Shown here: positions 1 through 6,466 of the stretch, one piece after another
How positions within the stretch are numbered: the first letter of the stretch is position 1
Layout: the number at the start of each line of letters is the position of its first letter
DNA from: Deltaproteobacteria bacterium
GTDB lineage: Bacteria > Desulfobacterota > GWC2-55-46 > S146-73
Length of the DNA stretch: 7,956 bases
Assembly (NCBI GenBank): GCA_015492355.1
Contig: WGFF01000188.1
Coordinates: forward strand, 1 to 7,956
Direction: 5' to 3'
The notes under the pieces: model-generated
The model's input: the letters and a program-made list of their open reading frames with translations, nothing else
What the model was told of the DNA's origin: nothing
Databases searched by the model: none
Position numbers and translations under genes: made by a program

Positions 1-1092
1 GTGTGCTATTCTGTAAAGGCTAATTCCAATCTATCTGTTCTGAGGGTCTTTTCCGAAGAGGGCAGTGGATTCGATATAGTCTCTGCAGGGGAGCTCTACA
101 GGGTTATAAAGGCAGGCGGAGACCCGAAAAAGACCGTATTTTCTGGCGTGGGAAAGAGAGAGGACGAGATAGAGTATGCGATAAAGAAGAAGATCCTCAT
201 GTTCAACGTGGAATCCCCGCAGGAATTGAGGCTTATTAACAGGATAGCAGGCAGGCTCAAAAAAAGGGCTGGTATCGCCATCAGGGTCAATCCAGATGTG
301 GACCCCAAGACCCATCCGTACATATCGACCGGTCTTAAGAAGAACAAGTTCGGTATTGAGTCTGCCCTTGCCATAAAGGAGTATGTCTATGCGAAGAACC
401 ATCTCAGGAACCTGGATATCATCGGTGTGGATTGTCATATCGGCTCACAGATAACAGAGATATCTCCTTTTGTAGATGCCCTGCGGAGTACAAAGGGGCT
501 CATCTCCACCCTGAGAAAGGAAGGTATGGATATAAAATATCTTGATATGGGTGGTGGTCTTGGAATAACCTATAAGGAAGAGAACCCACCCCATCCGAGT
601 AAATACGGTCAGGCAGTCATAAGGGAGGTAAAGGGGCTCGGCATTACCCTCATATTCGAGCCAGGAAGGGTGATGGCAGGAAACGCAGGTGTACTTGTAA
701 CGAGGGTTCTCTATACCAAGGAAGGTACAGAGAAGAGGTTTGTTGTAGTGGATGCTGCGATGAACGACCTTGCAAGACCGAGCCTATATGGCTCATACCA
801 TGCGATAAAGCCCGTGTGCATGGACAGGAGGAGAGAGGTGGTTGTGGATGTGGTGGGACCGGTGTGTGAGTCAGGGGACTTCCTTGCCAAGGATAGACCA
901 CTGCCAGAGGTCAAGCCAGGGGAGCTCCTCTGTGTGATGAGTGCGGGTGCCTACGGATTCACCATGTCGAGTAATTACAACAGTAGACCAAGGGTCGCAG
1001 AGGTCATGGTAAAGGGAAGGAATTTTAGGGTGGTGAGAAGGAGGGAGCGACTTGAAGACCTCATCAGGGGTGAGGAGGTGGTGTCCTTTTAG
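1..1092 (+). CDS. lysA: Diaminopimelate decarboxylase, 5'-truncated by the window edge
   Basis: PLP-dependent fold-type III decarboxylase that converts meso-diaminopimelate to L-lysine and CO2, the last step of lysine synthesis, in the cytoplasm. The first visible codon, GTG, is almost certainly an internal valine: the reading frame is open at the edge and begins at the YSVKAN motif, whose lysine (visible residue 6) forms the Schiff base with PLP. Family members have about 50 residues before this motif, so the true start lies upstream. Other family signatures are HIGSQ (146-150), the glycine-rich phosphate-binding LDMGGGLG (181-188), EPGR (220-223), the substrate-site GPVCESGDF (286-294, Cys289 and Glu290) and GAYGFTMSSNYNSRPR (316-331). 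The TIM-barrel core and C-terminal beta domain are complete. The TAG stop is followed by one codon and then the dapF ATG in the same frame, so the two genes are surely co-transcribed and probably translationally coupled. Confidence 0.97.
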   Translation: MCYSVKANSNLSVLRVFSEEGSGFDIVSAGELYRVIKAGGDPKKTVFSGVGKREDEIEYAIKKKILMFNVESPQELRLINRIAGRLKKRAGIAIRVNPDVDPKTHPYISTGLKKNKFGIESALAIKEYVYAKNHLRNLDIIGVDCHIGSQITEISPFVDALRSTKGLISTLRKEGMDIKYLDMGGGLGITYKEENPPHPSKYGQAVIREVKGLGITLIFEPGRVMAGNAGVLVTRVLYTKEGTEKRFVVVDAAMNDLARPSLYGSYHAIKPVCMDRRREVVVDVVGPVCESGDFLAKDRPLPEVKPGELLCVMSAGAYGFTMSSNYNSRPRVAEVMVKGRNFRVVRRRERLEDLIRGEEVVSF

Positions 1093-1095
1093 GTC

Positions 1096-1917
1096 ATGCG
1101 GATAGCCTTTACAAAGATGCACGGGTTGGGAAACGATTTTATGGTCATTGATTGTCGCAAGAGGAATATACCAGGGCTTTCCCGTATAGTAAAAAGGCTC
1201 TCGCACAGGCGCTTTGGCATAGGCTTCGATCAGGCACTCATACTCAGGGACTCCAGAAAGGCGGACTTCCGCATGGATATATACAACAGTGACGGCGGAA
1301 GGGTGGAGATGTGCGGAAATGGTATAAGATGCCTTGCCACCTATATATGGAACAGGGGACTCTCAAAACATTCTCCCCTTGAGATAGAGACCCTTGCAGG
1401 CATAATCAAGCCTGAAAGGATAGATGGTCTTGTAAGGGTCGATATGGGATGTCCTGTCCTTGAGGGCAGGGAGGTTCCCACCACTATGGATGGATTGATA
1501 AGGGATTATCCACTGAAGGTAAAAGACAGGATTTTTAGGATTACCTGTGTCTCCATGGGTAACCCTCACTGTGTTATATTCGTGGACGATGTGGACGATT
1601 TCCCTGTAAGTGAGTATGGCCCCCTTATAGAGAATAGTGCCATCTTCCCCAAAAGGACGAATGTGGAGTTCGTGGAGGTCCTGAGTGGAAGAAGGATAAA
1701 GATGCGGGTCTGGGAGCGGGGAAGTGGAGAGACCCTTGCCTGCGGTACAGGTGCATGTGCATCTGCTGTTGCATCACATATAAAGGGTCTTACAGGACGA
1801 AAGGTGAACGTGGTACTAAAAGGGGGTACCCTCAGGATAGAATGGTCGAGGAAGGATAACCATGTCTACATGACCGGTCCCGCACAGGAGGTGTTCAAAG
1901 GAGAGGTGGAGGTATAA
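1096..1917 (+). CDS. dapF: Diaminopimelate epimerase
   Basis: PLP-independent epimerase interconverting LL- and meso-diaminopimelate, which supplies meso-DAP to peptidoglycan and to LysA. The 273 residues match the usual length (about 275). The two active-site cysteines are Cys73 in EMCGNGIRC and Cys216 in GETLACGTGACAS, the acid/base pair of the family. Also seen are the N-terminal KMHGLGNDF (7-15), GFDQ (43-46), the substrate-binding NSDGG (64-68), MGNPHCV (154-160) and TNVEF (188-192). ATG 1096 is the first possible start, because the lysA stop is in the same frame one codon upstream. A GAGGAGGTGG stretch inside the end of lysA (about 1071-1081) is rather far upstream for a ribosome site, so translation may depend on ribosomes finishing lysA. 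Nothing looks damaged. Confidence 0.97.
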   Translation: MRIAFTKMHGLGNDFMVIDCRKRNIPGLSRIVKRLSHRRFGIGFDQALILRDSRKADFRMDIYNSDGGRVEMCGNGIRCLATYIWNRGLSKHSPLEIETLAGIIKPERIDGLVRVDMGCPVLEGREVPTTMDGLIRDYPLKVKDRIFRITCVSMGNPHCVIFVDDVDDFPVSEYGPLIENSAIFPKRTNVEFVEVLSGRRIKMRVWERGSGETLACGTGACASAVASHIKGLTGRKVNVVLKGGTLRIEWSRKDNHVYMTGPAQEVFKGEVEV

Positions 1918-1928
1918 GGGAGTAAGGC

Positions 1929-1970
1929 ACCTTTGTTAGAGAAAAGGCGATAGTCCCTGAGGTTTTCTTC
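1929..1970. repeat. Intergenic repeat module M, copy A
   Basis: This stretch in the dapF-dapA spacer contains GGCGATAGTCCCTGAGG and TTTTC. Its reverse complement aligns with 7815-7857 upstream of thiC. Shared blocks are GAAAACC, then CTATCGCC, then TTTT, then TAA(C/A)AAAGGT; I estimate by eye about 75-80% identity over roughly 40 bases, with short indels. The module is inverted relative to the adjoining hairpin module when compared with the thiC copy. No open reading frame of note lies here. Function unknown. Confidence 0.55.
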
Positions 1971-1972
1971 CA

Positions 1973-2016
1973 CCCCTTTCCCAGAAAACTTTAGATCAGA
2001 GGTTTTGGGGAAGGGA
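1973..2016 (+). repeat. Intergenic hairpin repeat module H, copy A
   Basis: Imperfect inverted repeat. The left arm CCCTTTCCCAGAA (from 1974) pairs with the right arm TTTTGGGGAAGGG (2003-2015) over 13 positions, two of them G-U wobbles, around a loop of about 16 nt. The element is about 80% identical, in the same orientation, to 7869-7913 upstream of thiC; every substitution I see between the copies is a transition. At stem position 7 the pair is C-G here and T-A in the other copy, a compensatory change. No T-tract follows, so it is not a classical terminator. It ends 29 bases before the dapA start and could act as an RNA structure in a dapA leader, or could be a dispersed REP/MITE-like relic. 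Confidence 0.65.
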
Positions 2017-2033
2017 ACAATAAAGAAAGACTC

Positions 2034-2040
2034 AAGGAGG
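2034..2040 (+). promoter_or_regulatory. Ribosome binding site of dapA
   Basis: A full-strength Shine-Dalgarno, AAGGAGG, with a 5-base spacer (CTTAT) to ATG 2046. Unlike dapF and dapB, dapA therefore has its own strong initiation site. This fits with the 128-bp spacer separating it from lysA-dapF and a possible new transcript start there, although I could not identify a convincing -35/-10 pair. Confidence 0.85.
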
Positions 2041-2045
2041 CTTAT

Positions 2046-2930
2046 ATGTTTACTGGCTCCATCACTGCCCTTGTCACACCATTCAGGGACGGGGTGATAG
2101 ATGAGGAGGCGCTCAAGGGGCTTGTAGAGTTTCAGATAGAGAATGGCACATCAGGTATTGTTCCATGTGGTACAACAGGGGAATCTGCCACCCTTTCCTA
2201 TGAGGAGCACAATCGGGTGATAGAGCTGACCGTAGAGACCGTAAACAAGAGGATACCGGTCATTGCAGGTGCTGGTTCCAATTCCACGAAGGAGACGATC
2301 ATGCTCACCAAACATGCCCAGAAGGCAGGTGCTGACGGGGCACTCCTCATAACACCTTACTACAACAAGCCCACACAGGAGGGGCTATATCAGCATTACA
2401 GGGCTGTTGCAGAGGAAGTGGACCTTCCGCTCATACTCTACAATGTGCCTGGAAGAACAGGTGTGAACATGCTCCCTGAGACAGTGGCGCGTCTTTCAGA
2501 GATGAAGAACATAGTGGGTATAAAGGAGGCAACAGGAGACCTCAAACAGATAAGTGATGTGGTCGAGTTTTCAAGGGAGGGATTTACGGTACTTTCAGGG
2601 GATGACTTTACAACCCTTCCCATACTCTGTGTGGGAGGACACGGGGTCATATCCGTTACATCGAATATACTCCCGGGTGAGGTGTCAGAGATGTGCAGGG
2701 CTTTCTTCGAGGGGAGGGTTGAACACGCAAGGAGCATACACTACAGGCTTCAGCCCCTCCATCGTGCCATGTTTCTTGAGACAAATCCCATACCAGTGAA
2801 GACAGCCCTCTCCCTTATGGGAAGGATAAGGGAGGAGTTCAGGCTTCCGCTCGTGAGGATGAACCAGTCGAAGAGGGCGAGGCTTGTGGAGGTCTTGAGG
2901 AACCATGGGATCGATATAAAGGAGGAGTAA
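2046..2930 (+). CDS. dapA: 4-hydroxy-tetrahydrodipicolinate synthase
   Basis: Class I aldolase of the DHDPS/NAL family. It condenses pyruvate with L-aspartate semialdehyde, the committed step of the DAP/lysine pathway. The 294-residue TIM barrel is of standard length. Lys160 in VGIKEATGD is the Schiff-base lysine. Thr43-Thr44 in GTTGES, Tyr106 in TPYYNKP and Tyr132 in LYNVPGRTG make up the catalytic triad region, and Arg137 binds the semialdehyde carboxylate. Numbering runs one below E. coli DapA, to which it aligns well by eye. Residues of the E. coli lysine inhibitor site are largely kept (Ala48, His55, Asn79, Glu83, Tyr105), with Tyr52 where E. coli has His53, so lysine feedback inhibition is plausible (inference). 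Start chosen from the AAGGAGG five bases upstream. dapB follows after 10 bp. Confidence 0.97.
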   Translation: MFTGSITALVTPFRDGVIDEEALKGLVEFQIENGTSGIVPCGTTGESATLSYEEHNRVIELTVETVNKRIPVIAGAGSNSTKETIMLTKHAQKAGADGALLITPYYNKPTQEGLYQHYRAVAEEVDLPLILYNVPGRTGVNMLPETVARLSEMKNIVGIKEATGDLKQISDVVEFSREGFTVLSGDDFTTLPILCVGGHGVISVTSNILPGEVSEMCRAFFEGRVEHARSIHYRLQPLHRAMFLETNPIPVKTALSLMGRIREEFRLPLVRMNQSKRARLVEVLRNHGIDIKEE

Positions 2931-2940
2931 CCTTACGGTT

Positions 2941-3744
2941 ATGGTTCGTATAACCCTTGCAGGTGCTGCTGGAAGGATGGGCAGAGCCATAGCCTGTGCG
3001 ATAGGTGAGAATCCACAGGTAGAGCTCGTAAGTGCCCTTGAAAGACCGGGACATCCCCTTCTGGGGAGGGATGTGGGTGAGGTGGCTGGTATTGGAAAGA
3101 TCGGGGTGAGGATAACCGATAATTGCGAGCGTGCCATAGGAAGGGCAGATGTGGTTATAGACTTTTCCACCCCCCAATCCTCCATAACAAACCTTGAGGT
3201 GGCTGAGAGAAGAAACAGAGCCATTGTTATAGGTACAACAGGCTTCTCCCCTGCACAGAGGGAGAGGATAAAGGTACTCTCCAGGAACACACGCGTGGTG
3301 ATGGCACCGAATATGAGTGTGGGGGTGAACCTTCTGTTCAAACTCGCCCATGATACAGCATCCATAATAGGCAGGGACTATGATATAGAGATTGTGGAGT
3401 ATCACCACAGGCATAAAAAGGACGCACCCTCTGGCACAGCCATACGCCTGGCAGAGATGATAGCAAAGGCGCTCGGAAGGAACCTTGAAGAGGTCGCTGT
3501 GTACGAAAGAAGGGGTATTACAGGGGAACGGAGGGATGAGGAGATAGGTATACAGAGCATACGGGCAGGGGATATTGTGGGCGAACATACTGTTATATTT
3601 GCAGGTGGAGGGGAGAGGATAGAGCTGACACACAGGGCACACTCAAGGGATACCTTTGCAGTGGGTGCGGTAAGGGCTGCGATATGGATTGTGGGAAAGC
3701 CCAATGGACTTTACGATATGCAGGATGTGCTGGGTATAAAGTGA
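2941..3744 (+). CDS. dapB: 4-hydroxy-tetrahydrodipicolinate reductase
   Basis: NAD(P)H-dependent reductase that converts the DapA product to tetrahydrodipicolinate. The 267 residues match the family's usual length. The N-terminal Rossmann motif is GAAGRMG (8-14). DFST (74-77) and GTTGFS (98-103) line the cofactor site, and APNMSVGVN (122-130) is the hinge. EYHHRHKKDAPSGTA (153-167) is the family signature, with catalytic His155 and Lys159 (E. coli His159 and Lys163). The C-terminal HRAHSRDTFA (231-240) is also conserved. A purine-rich AAGGAGGAG at the end of dapA (2919-2927) is 13 bases from the ATG, slightly long for a ribosome site, so coupling to dapA is likely. No dapL or dapD follows, so tetrahydrodipicolinate must be processed by genes elsewhere. 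Confidence 0.97.
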   Translation: MVRITLAGAAGRMGRAIACAIGENPQVELVSALERPGHPLLGRDVGEVAGIGKIGVRITDNCERAIGRADVVIDFSTPQSSITNLEVAERRNRAIVIGTTGFSPAQRERIKVLSRNTRVVMAPNMSVGVNLLFKLAHDTASIIGRDYDIEIVEYHHRHKKDAPSGTAIRLAEMIAKALGRNLEEVAVYERRGITGERRDEEIGIQSIRAGDIVGEHTVIFAGGGERIELTHRAHSRDTFAVGAVRAAIWIVGKPNGLYDMQDVLGIK

Positions 3745-3777
3745 TGTGGGTAAGATTCCCAGGGATTTTGCCCCACA
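3745..3777 (+). other. Small hairpin just after the dapB stop
   Basis: TGTGGG (3745-3750) and CCCACA (3772-3777) form a perfect 6-bp inverted repeat around a 21-base loop, beginning at the base after the dapB TGA. No T-run follows. It lies in the 62-bp gap before the DsbC-like gene and could be a weak stop, an mRNA-stabilising stem, or chance. Confidence 0.25.
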
Positions 3778-3793
3778 GAGCCAAATACAAAAC

Positions 3794-3800
3794 AAAGGAG
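3794..3800 (+). promoter_or_regulatory. Ribosome binding site that fixes the start of the DsbC-like gene
   Basis: AAAGGAG followed by a 6-base spacer (AATAAG) precedes ATG 3807. The same frame is open back to an ATG at 3684 inside dapB, but that extension lacks this signal. Only initiation at 3807 places a signal peptide at the N-terminus. Confidence 0.85.
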
Positions 3801-3806
3801 AATAAG

Positions 3807-4580
3807 ATGGCTGGATACAGGTCGATGCTCTTTGTTTTTTGTCTTTTCTTTTTCTTCTCTGGCAGTGTATATGCCTTTCAGGGGGCTGGATGTGTGGGAG
3901 AGTGTGTGGACTGTCATACCCTCTCAGAAAGGGAGGCCTCTGTGCTACTTAAGACCGACCGCTTTGGGGCAGAGATAGTGGACATAAAGATGAGCCCTGT
4001 CAAGGGGCTCTGGGAGGTGACAGTATCCCAGGGGGGGAGGAGATTCCCCATCTACATAGACTTTGGCAAGAAGTACCTTGTGGAAGGACGTTTTATCGCC
4101 CTTGCAGACCTCGGCAAGCCCATTTCCCTGAGAAAGATAGACCTCTCAAAGATACCGCTGGATGATGCACTCGTTATGGGTAATCCTGATGCAGAAAAGA
4201 AGGTGATCGTTTTTGACGACCCTGATTGTCCCTACTGCAAGAAACTCCACGGGGAGCTCAAAAAGGTACTCGCAAAGAGAAAGGATATCGTCTTTTATAT
4301 AAAACTCTATCCCCTTTCCATACACCCTGATGCCTACAAGAAGAGCAAGACCATCCTCTGCAAGAGGTCTGTGGAACTCCTTGAAGATGCCTTTGCTGGC
4401 AAGAGCCTTCCAGAACCCGACTGTCCTGCAAAGGAGGTGGACGAGAACATAAAACTCGCAAAGGAACTGAAAATAAAGGGGACACCTGCTATAATCCTTC
4501 CTGATGGCAGGCTCGTTCCCGGTTATGTAAATGCGGATATTCTTGTAGGACTTATTGACAATCCTCCAGTGGAGGAATAG
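3807..4580 (+). CDS. Exported DsbC/DsbG-like thioredoxin-fold protein with N-terminal CXXCH motif
   Basis: Predicted periplasmic thiol-disulfide isomerase or reductase, 257 residues. Residues 1-23 are a signal peptide: a short basic start, a Phe/Leu/Val-rich core and VYA before the likely cleavage. The mature N-terminus has Cys29 and then CVDCH (33-37, bases 3903-3917), the form of a c-type heme attachment site. Residues about 50-110 match the small N-terminal domain position of DsbC. The thioredoxin domain follows, with VIVFDDPDCPYCKKLH (133-148). The redox pair CPYC is Cys141/Cys144, and the cis-proline loop is GTP (225-227). Cys185 and Cys206 may form a second structural disulfide as in DsbC. 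The domain architecture supports DsbC-family membership; heme binding is inference from the motif alone, and a zinc site or extra thiol pair are alternatives. It follows dapB by 62 bp and could be read through from it, but no pathway link is evident. Confidence 0.85.
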   Translation: MAGYRSMLFVFCLFFFFSGSVYAFQGAGCVGECVDCHTLSEREASVLLKTDRFGAEIVDIKMSPVKGLWEVTVSQGGRRFPIYIDFGKKYLVEGRFIALADLGKPISLRKIDLSKIPLDDALVMGNPDAEKKVIVFDDPDCPYCKKLHGELKKVLAKRKDIVFYIKLYPLSIHPDAYKKSKTILCKRSVELLEDAFAGKSLPEPDCPAKEVDENIKLAKELKIKGTPAIILPDGRLVPGYVNADILVGLIDNPPVEE

Positions 4581-4690
4581 GGCTTTCTTGAGGTGGGGGA
4601 AAGTGCATCTTGAAGGGCTGGATGGTGCAGTTCCTTTTTCCCTCGCTTTCCCTTCGAAAAACTCGAAAGACAAGACCCCTCAGGCTTTTT

Positions 4691-4765
4691 TGGAGCCGGC
4701 GGGGAGATTCGAACTCCCGACCAACTGATTACGAATCAGTTGCTCTACCCCTGAGCTACGCCGGC
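4691..4765 (-). tRNA. tRNA-Thr(CGU)
   Basis: A 75-nt cloverleaf on the minus strand. The acceptor stem is GCCGGCG with CGCCGGC, followed by U8-A9. The D arm is GCTC with GAGC around AGGGGTA. The anticodon arm is ACTGA with TCAGT around loop TTCGTAA, giving anticodon CGU (reads ACG, threonine). The variable loop is TGGTC. The T arm is GGGAG with CTCCC around TTCGAAT. The discriminator is U73, and the CCA end is encoded in the DNA. All stems pair without mismatch. It stands alone, transcribed opposite to the genes on both sides. Confidence 0.97.
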
Positions 4766-4778
4766 TGTCATAGAGATG

Positions 4779-4807
4779 ATGGTAAGATAGGGGATCGATT
4801 TTGTCAA
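4779..4807 (-). promoter_or_regulatory. Sigma70-type promoter of tRNA-Thr
   Basis: Read on the minus strand, a perfect -35 TTGACA (4807-4802), 17 bases, then TACCAT as the -10 (4784-4779, four of six consensus bases). The tRNA 5' end lies 13 bases downstream of the -10, leaving a leader of about six or seven nucleotides for RNase P to remove. Confidence 0.8.
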
Positions 4808-4892
4808 GACCTTTAAGGTAGAGACCTGCTAAGATGGTTTCAATGGAAGAAAACACCTGAGAGGTGAAGCCCTGATCAAGTGGCCTGAGGGC

Positions 4893-6374
4893 ATGACAGA
4901 AAAAAACACCCAGGACTTTCCTTGGACTGTTATGAAGGATTCTAACGATATATTCAAACCAGCACAGGACAGAAGGATACTCATAGTGGAGGACGACCTT
5001 GTAAGTAAGACCATGCTCGAGGATGTACTGCGCGCCCATGACTATGAGGTACGCCATGCAAGGGACGGTATGGAGGGACTCCAGATAGTAAAGAGCTGGG
5101 TACCTTCCCTCATACTCCTCGACCTTGTCATGCCCGGGATGGACGGGTTTATGGTATGTGAGAGTCTGAGAAGGATGGACTTCCATACCCGTCCTTCTGT
5201 TATAGTCATCTCTGCAAAGGACGACAAGGAGACCATAGCAGAGGCACTCATGAAGGGTGCGGATGATTTCATTGTGAAACCTGTGGATGATCTGGAGCTC
5301 CTTGCCAGGATAAGGGCACAGCTGAGGATAAGGGAGTTTTACAAGGAGACAGAGGAGGACAAAAGGAATCTTGAGACCATACTGGATATAACAAATGCCA
5401 TTACAGCCACCCTCGATACCACAGAGGTGCTCGATATTATCGTCAAGAAGGTTGCAGAGGTCACATCCGCACTCAGGTGTTCCATCGTACTCATCGTCAA
5501 GAGAGAGGAGGGCTATGTACTCGCCTCGCACGAGAATCCAGCTGCAAAGAACCTTAAGCTTGATCTTTCAAAATATCCAGAAATACAGGAGGTCATAAAG
5601 ACCAAGTCCCCCCTTGCGGTCAGCGACCTTGCACGTGACCCCATCATGGAGAGTGCAAGGGACCTTGTAAAGGGGCTAAAGAACACAAGCGCCCTTATCG
5701 TGCCCATAGTGTTCAACGACGAGGTGCTCGGTACCCTCATCCTCAGGACGAGAAGAAAGGGTGGGGGCTTTTCTCAAAAGGAGATAAAGTTCTGCCAGAT
5801 CGTTGCCAATTCTTCATACCATGCCATAAAGAATGCCAGGCTATTTGAAAAGGTGCTCAAGGAGAAGGAGCACTTAAGGGAACTCGCCATCACCGATCAG
5901 CTCACCAACCTTTACAACCATAACTTCTTCTACAACAGGCTCGAAGAGGAATTCGAGCGGGCTGTAAGGTACAGGATACCCCTTTCCCTCATCATCATGG
6001 ATGTGGATGATTTCAAAAGGATCAATGACAACTATGGACACAGGGTTGGTGATACGGTACTTAAGGAGATAGCAAGTACCATAAAGAACGTGGTAAGGAA
6101 GACAGACATAGTTGCCCGCTACGGTGGGGAGGAGTTTGCGATCATACTGCCCTATACAACACTCCATGGTGCAGTGGAGGAGGCAGAAAGGATACGGGAC
6201 AGGGTTGAGAAGAGTACCTACGGTGGTCTCAGTAGTGAGCGCATAACCCTGAGCATAGGTGTAGCCACATGCCCGCACAAGGATATCGCCCTTTCAGGAG
6301 ACCTGGTAAATATGGCAGATAACGCACTCTACAGGGCTAAAAAGGACGGAAAGAACTGTGTAAGGAGTGTGTAG
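4893..6374 (+). CDS. Response regulator with REC-GAF-GGDEF domains, predicted diguanylate cyclase
   Basis: Cytoplasmic signalling protein of 493 residues predicted to make cyclic di-GMP from two GTP. The receiver domain (about 28-145) has the acidic pocket Glu33-Asp34-Asp35, phosphoacceptor Asp77 in LLDLVMPGMDG, Ser107 and Lys129 in VKP. A helix (about 146-160) leads to a GAF domain (about 160-320), ligand unknown. A second helix (315-332) leads to the GGDEF domain (about 333-493). The active-site motif is RYGGEEF (409-415), and RKTD (402-405) lies five residues before it, the spacing of the product-inhibition I-site. So the cyclase looks active, controlled by phosphorylation and feedback-inhibited. 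No partner kinase is in the window. No in-frame ATG, GTG or TTG lies between the stop at 4830-4832 and ATG 4893. However, 4893 has GAGGG only one or two bases upstream, a poor ribosome site, so ATG 4932 (residue 14) is an alternative. Domains are unaffected. Confidence 0.93.
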   Translation: MTEKNTQDFPWTVMKDSNDIFKPAQDRRILIVEDDLVSKTMLEDVLRAHDYEVRHARDGMEGLQIVKSWVPSLILLDLVMPGMDGFMVCESLRRMDFHTRPSVIVISAKDDKETIAEALMKGADDFIVKPVDDLELLARIRAQLRIREFYKETEEDKRNLETILDITNAITATLDTTEVLDIIVKKVAEVTSALRCSIVLIVKREEGYVLASHENPAAKNLKLDLSKYPEIQEVIKTKSPLAVSDLARDPIMESARDLVKGLKNTSALIVPIVFNDEVLGTLILRTRRKGGGFSQKEIKFCQIVANSSYHAIKNARLFEKVLKEKEHLRELAITDQLTNLYNHNFFYNRLEEEFERAVRYRIPLSLIIMDVDDFKRINDNYGHRVGDTVLKEIASTIKNVVRKTDIVARYGGEEFAIILPYTTLHGAVEEAERIRDRVEKSTYGGLSSERITLSIGVATCPHKDIALSGDLVNMADNALYRAKKDGKNCVRSV

Positions 6375-6416
6375 TATATTCTCTATAATGAAAGCCTAAA
6401 AAACCCTGCCCTCTGT

Positions 6417-6463
6417 GGTCTCCCGGGGTTGATATACAGTCTTCTTACAGTCCCGGGAGGACC
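6417..6463. terminator. Inverted repeat between convergent genes, likely bidirectional stop
   Basis: GGTC-TCCCGGG (6417-6427) pairs with CCCGGGAGGACC (6452-6463): 11 base pairs with one bulged base, around a 24-base loop that holds a direct repeat TACAGTC (6435-6441 and 6446-6452). It ends four bases before the thiC stop and lies 43 bases after the cyclase stop. On the minus strand a T-run (GTTTTTTAGG) appears about 12 bases past the stem; on the plus strand there is none. It is therefore not a textbook intrinsic terminator, but its place between converging genes favours a transcription end or 3'-stabilising role. Confidence 0.45.
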
Positions 6464-6466
6464 CTT

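Noticed and set aside
1..3. GTG at the first base as the lysA start codon
   Set aside because: It would begin the protein at the PLP-lysine motif and drop about 50 conserved residues; the frame is open at the window edge, so the gene is simply cut off.
2685..3642. Long minus-strand open frames opposite dapA and dapB
   Set aside because: They lie antisense to two clearly conserved enzymes, have no family motifs and look like codon-bias shadows.
3684..3806. N-terminal extension of the DsbC-like gene starting inside dapB
   Set aside because: The extension overlaps dapB coding sequence, lacks a ribosome site and would bury the signal peptide; ATG 3807 has AAAGGAG at proper distance.
4597..4652. 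GGGAAAG...CTTTCCC inverted repeat after the DsbC-like gene as a terminator
   Set aside because: The 7-bp arms are 42 bases apart with no T-run following the stem; I see no convincing intrinsic terminator in 4581-4690.
4646..4675. Possible third copy of hairpin module H downstream of the DsbC-like gene
   Set aside because: It shares CTTTCCC and a GAAAA(A)CT block, but the right arm of H is missing and the remaining match is what base composition could give.
4801..4835. Plus-strand promoter for the cyclase gene (TTGTCA with TGCTAAGAT)
   Set aside because: The two boxes are 23 bases apart; the extended -10 alone is weak evidence, and the TTGTCA overlaps the better supported minus-strand tRNA promoter.
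4680..5531. 283-codon minus-strand open frame
   Set aside because: It runs through the tRNA gene and is antisense to the receiver and GAF domains; no recognisable protein features.
6384..6389. Perfect TATAAT on the plus strand after the cyclase gene
   Set aside because: No -35 box 16-18 bases upstream and no plus-strand gene downstream; probably chance in an AT-rich spacer.
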